DNA of 64,000 nt from an uncultured Bacteroidales bacterium (GTDB lineage Bacteria > Bacteroidota > Bacteroidia > Bacteroidales > Bacteroidaceae). This document shows positions 62,801 to 64,000 of this stretch, in pieces (positions within the stretch are counted from its first letter, which is position 1; every line of letters begins with the position of its first letter). The notes under the pieces are model-generated. The model was not told where the DNA came from. It ran no database searches and saw nothing but the letters and a program-made list of their open reading frames with translations. Location of the stretch: positions 124,001 through 188,000 of the forward strand of contig CACWTU010000001.1 of the NCBI GenBank assembly GCA_902763885.1, given 5' to 3'. Both the position numbers and the translations under genes were made by a program.

Positions 62801-64000
62801 TTGAAGACCGTCAGGCTCTGAATTACGAGCTGAAAGATGCCAAGACTGCTGCTTCTGCTATATTGCTGGCTAATGCTAAGTATTCAGCCCTGGCTGCATA
62901 TGTTGATCTGGAGGATGCTATCACTTCTGCAAATGAATTAGATTCTATTGCTGCAGTTGATGAGGAAATCAACAGCACTATCAGTGCTCTGTCAGGTGCA
63001 ATTAGGCCTGTTAAGCTGCTTGCATATGCTAATGTAATCACTAAGCGTATTACAGCACTGAACTCTTTGGCTACCGAACTTGGCGTAGAATTTGATTCAG
63101 ATACTAAGACACGCATAGCTGATGCTGTTATCGATGATGATGAACTTGCTGATCTTATGAAGACAATGATCACAGAGGCTATCTACAATAGGGTTAACGA
63201 TGGTAACAATAGGCCTTTGGATCTGTCTGCATTCATCAAGAACTACTATCTGTATGCTACTCCTATCCTCAATGAGGTTAGTTCAGTTACCAAGGATAAT
63301 GGTAATACATTGAAGAATGCTACTATCGTTACTCCTGGAGCTCAGATCCAGCACATTGAGCACAGATGGAATACTAACCAGGTATGGGGCGTAATTCTTG
63401 ATGTAGAATTTGATAACCTCTATCCGGGTTGGAGCTTCACTGCTAACAACAACGGTGGCAGCGGTAACAGATATGTAACTCCTGACGATGAGGGCTATCC
63501 TACCTTTACCGGTGAAGATGAGACCAAGTACCTCGCATTTGACGGCCAGCTTGCTATGGACTGGAACTCAAAGGCTGAGATGAAGCAGGTTGTTACAGGA
63601 CTTCCTATCGGTACCTATTCTCTGGGTATTAACCTTAAGAATAACGGTAACCCCGGTAGCACTAGCCTTACTGCAATTGTAGGCGAAGATACTTATAAGG
63701 GTACAAATCCTTCAGGAACAGGCGTATTCAGTGTTGACAGTATCTTGGTTGGAGCTGAAGGTGTGATGGCTATTGACTTCATCCTTGCTTCTGGCAACAA
63801 CTGGTCAAAGGCTGATAACTTCTCACTGACCTTTACTCCTCGTGCAGACTTTGACTATAGTACAGTTGCTACAGTTGTTGACTTTGCACAGGCTGAGATT
63901 GCTGCAGGTGAGTATGAGTACTACACTCTGACCTGGATTAAGGTTGAGGCACCTGAGAAGGGTCAGGTTTACTTCCGCAAGAGCGGTAATGTTGTTGAAA
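59836..64000 (+). CDS. Very large secreted protein of the SusCD locus (partial, cut by right edge)
   Basis: The frame opens at ATG 59836 and is uninterrupted to base 64000, more than 1388 residues. A signal peptide (MKKRDLLLAGLVLFNVSAFAQDG) without lipobox implies export. The first 830 residues look beta-rich and include WIGGVEYYNEMIRVDMGYET, with Ig-like segments near residues 440-640. Residues about 845-1115 form an alanine-rich helical region of FIVAR type (NKALDNAYKAIQAAEPAKY, ADAQAKLDLYDADTLKAY). A beta sandwich follows (DVEFDNLYPGWSF, then YSLGINLKNNG). No catalytic signature was recognised. By position it is likely a surface glycan-binding or glycan-cleaving protein; the C-terminal sorting signal, if any, lies outside the window. 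Confidence 0.7.
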   Translation, partial: MKKRDLLLAGLVLFNVSAFAQDGPTRYSDDAKVIFTQDFEDAPQVFNEIRLNPSPKRPTTLYTWNEKPVDSIMKVAYYVKSDSVASFKISKPSEMQGEQFEIAGLRDSVIMMYDGVMRTDAAWPDDSALQWDAHFILEHDGESQHGDNIGGAQYGLDRYGEDGGDQYFRYKSATSDKLANRAGSNGDHYVPEYRRNLFVRNIPIEEKSSYRVTVFVKPTRYSVSTAIKPRIGLDLMRGYFHSEKSFLVDLEGTTTFSDKTDYTTLDEGQWNKITLMAYYNNEEVGNASPYLLSYYWQTDWDWKVNVDADGKVAEEGTPKTLRYIQQPDKYFVRLSFRSDSTIFDVDNLSLTKSWIGGVEYYNEMIRVDMGYETNLGKLADAALEENKIASVELPGTYFDVWGRWEDTHEWEQVPILSAEYQGDGFMYMWTEPEEDGTPFTLDVYDSLLVSFTNPQDPALRLMYTGDRYPNGVDSAWAANKENRVVFDFHNEIAYLNPTIMKSPVTGKAVRSLAELTPVLQKETIVDGAFGLASDTRELTFKFSKNLSFDNLGATSNKTTVTLTGNGVTEYWTIKEYPEDAKGFTTIERPAQYNTPLQGDYVLNFRKVTHLKNPNPERSEDYSDPVTINYHFGEFDTTTRLEGFDTNWDVKENEAEAVCFGTAIIDNNTQKYKEGDGKKGAGSRMYRQSPKGQFSCSYYMSPRGGSVNGQLYIGTGDDRYSINLTAGIDYKLTFMTLGWDNKAQTNVYIFPKPVEGTPADVKAEDKTKLGEFTPTNSVGNAEGRKTTYVVSTADTINYFFTVPADGKYIVEFEMPSSAGWTGTLYSDIHITKANDTHVGDLSDVSVSRINKALDNAYKAIQAAEPAKYQGADLENLIKVKAKSDGFIAAKKATNLNLPSEYEEEAQIIDAATSALKLHMDTVDAFNKALADAQAKLDLYDADTLKAYKNLVVVGDLQTAVTRFDGYDFSAQAPGQINADTKILLDAIKAVEDRQALNYELKDAKTAASAILLANAKYSALAAYVDLEDAITSANELDSIAAVDEEINSTISALSGAIRPVKLLAYANVITKRITALNSLATELGVEFDSDTKTRIADAVIDDDELADLMKTMITEAIYNRVNDGNNRPLDLSAFIKNYYLYATPILNEVSSVTKDNGNTLKNATIVTPGAQIQHIEHRWNTNQVWGVILDVEFDNLYPGWSFTANNNGGSGNRYVTPDDEGYPTFTGEDETKYLAFDGQLAMDWNSKAEMKQVVTGLPIGTYSLGINLKNNGNPGSTSLTAIVGEDTYKGTNPSGTGVFSVDSILVGAEGVMAIDFILASGNNWSKADNFSLTFTPRADFDYSTVATVVDFAQAEIAAGEYEYYTLTWIKVEAPEKGQVYFRKSGNVVE

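Noticed and set aside
61095-63173. Minus-strand frames in the last 3 kb
   Set aside because: They are shadows of the long plus-strand secreted-protein frame, which has a signal peptide and continuous domain-like structure.

Overview
The window looks like a chromosomal segment of a Bacteroidales bacterium (Bacteroides/Prevotella type; genus not resolvable from sequence alone). Supporting signs are two SusC/SusD pairs, lipoproteins with lipobox cysteines, recurrent Bacteroidota promoter -7 boxes of the form TAnnTTTG about 19-20 nt after a TTG, Bacteroidota-restricted families (DUF3098, DUF4271, DUF4369-type lipoprotein) and the gene order hemD-rnpA-yidD-tatD-tyrS.

Left part (1-10.3 kb, minus strand): a long run headed by a SAM methyltransferase and ftsX, then DUF3098, uppP, truB, an IspD/TarI-like cytidylyltransferase, a zinc polyol-phosphate dehydrogenase, a ribulose-phosphate epimerase, queA, folK, a 44-residue protein and, cut by the left edge, a two-nucleotidyltransferase protein whose second domain resembles the N-terminus of phosphoenolpyruvate mutases. 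The three sugar-phosphate genes plausibly make a CDP-polyol (CDP-ribitol is the leading guess), and the left-edge gene points to a phosphonate-modified surface molecule. miaB follows as a separate unit.

Middle part (10.4-25.3 kb): succinyl-CoA:acetate CoA-transferase, a RAYT-like HUH transposase, a PIF1-type helicase with HRDC domain, a GntR-controlled ABC transporter, RNase R, a four-gene GDP-D-glycero-alpha-D-manno-heptose pathway (hddA-gmhA-hddC-gmhB) and two glycosyltransferases. From 25.3 to 35.1 kb (minus strand) come a YfhO-like membrane protein, ispD, metG, comM, a thioredoxin-fold lipoprotein and typA. From 35.2 kb everything is on the plus strand: rpsO, ahcY, a LOG-family protein, DUF4271, hemD, rnpA, yidD, tatD, a structured RNA candidate, tyrS and tRNA-Gln.

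Right part (43.2-64 kb): a polysaccharide-utilisation-type locus with a GH43 enzyme, two successive FAS1 lipoprotein-SusC-SusD triplets, and a very large secreted protein that runs off the right edge.

The non-coding DNA is unusual. A 134-135 bp double-hairpin element occurs three times (one copy abuts the RAYT gene). A second family of short palindromes with a GGGG(T/A)CAG(A/T)CCCC-type core occurs at four loci, three times overlapping a stop codon. An AATTGAAAATTG-type repeat pair flanks small inserts, and a 192-nt segment closed by a 22-nt helix lies before tyrS. Intergenic stretches over 300 nt are 15519-15982, 40919-41366 and 42666-43308; their contents are listed as features.
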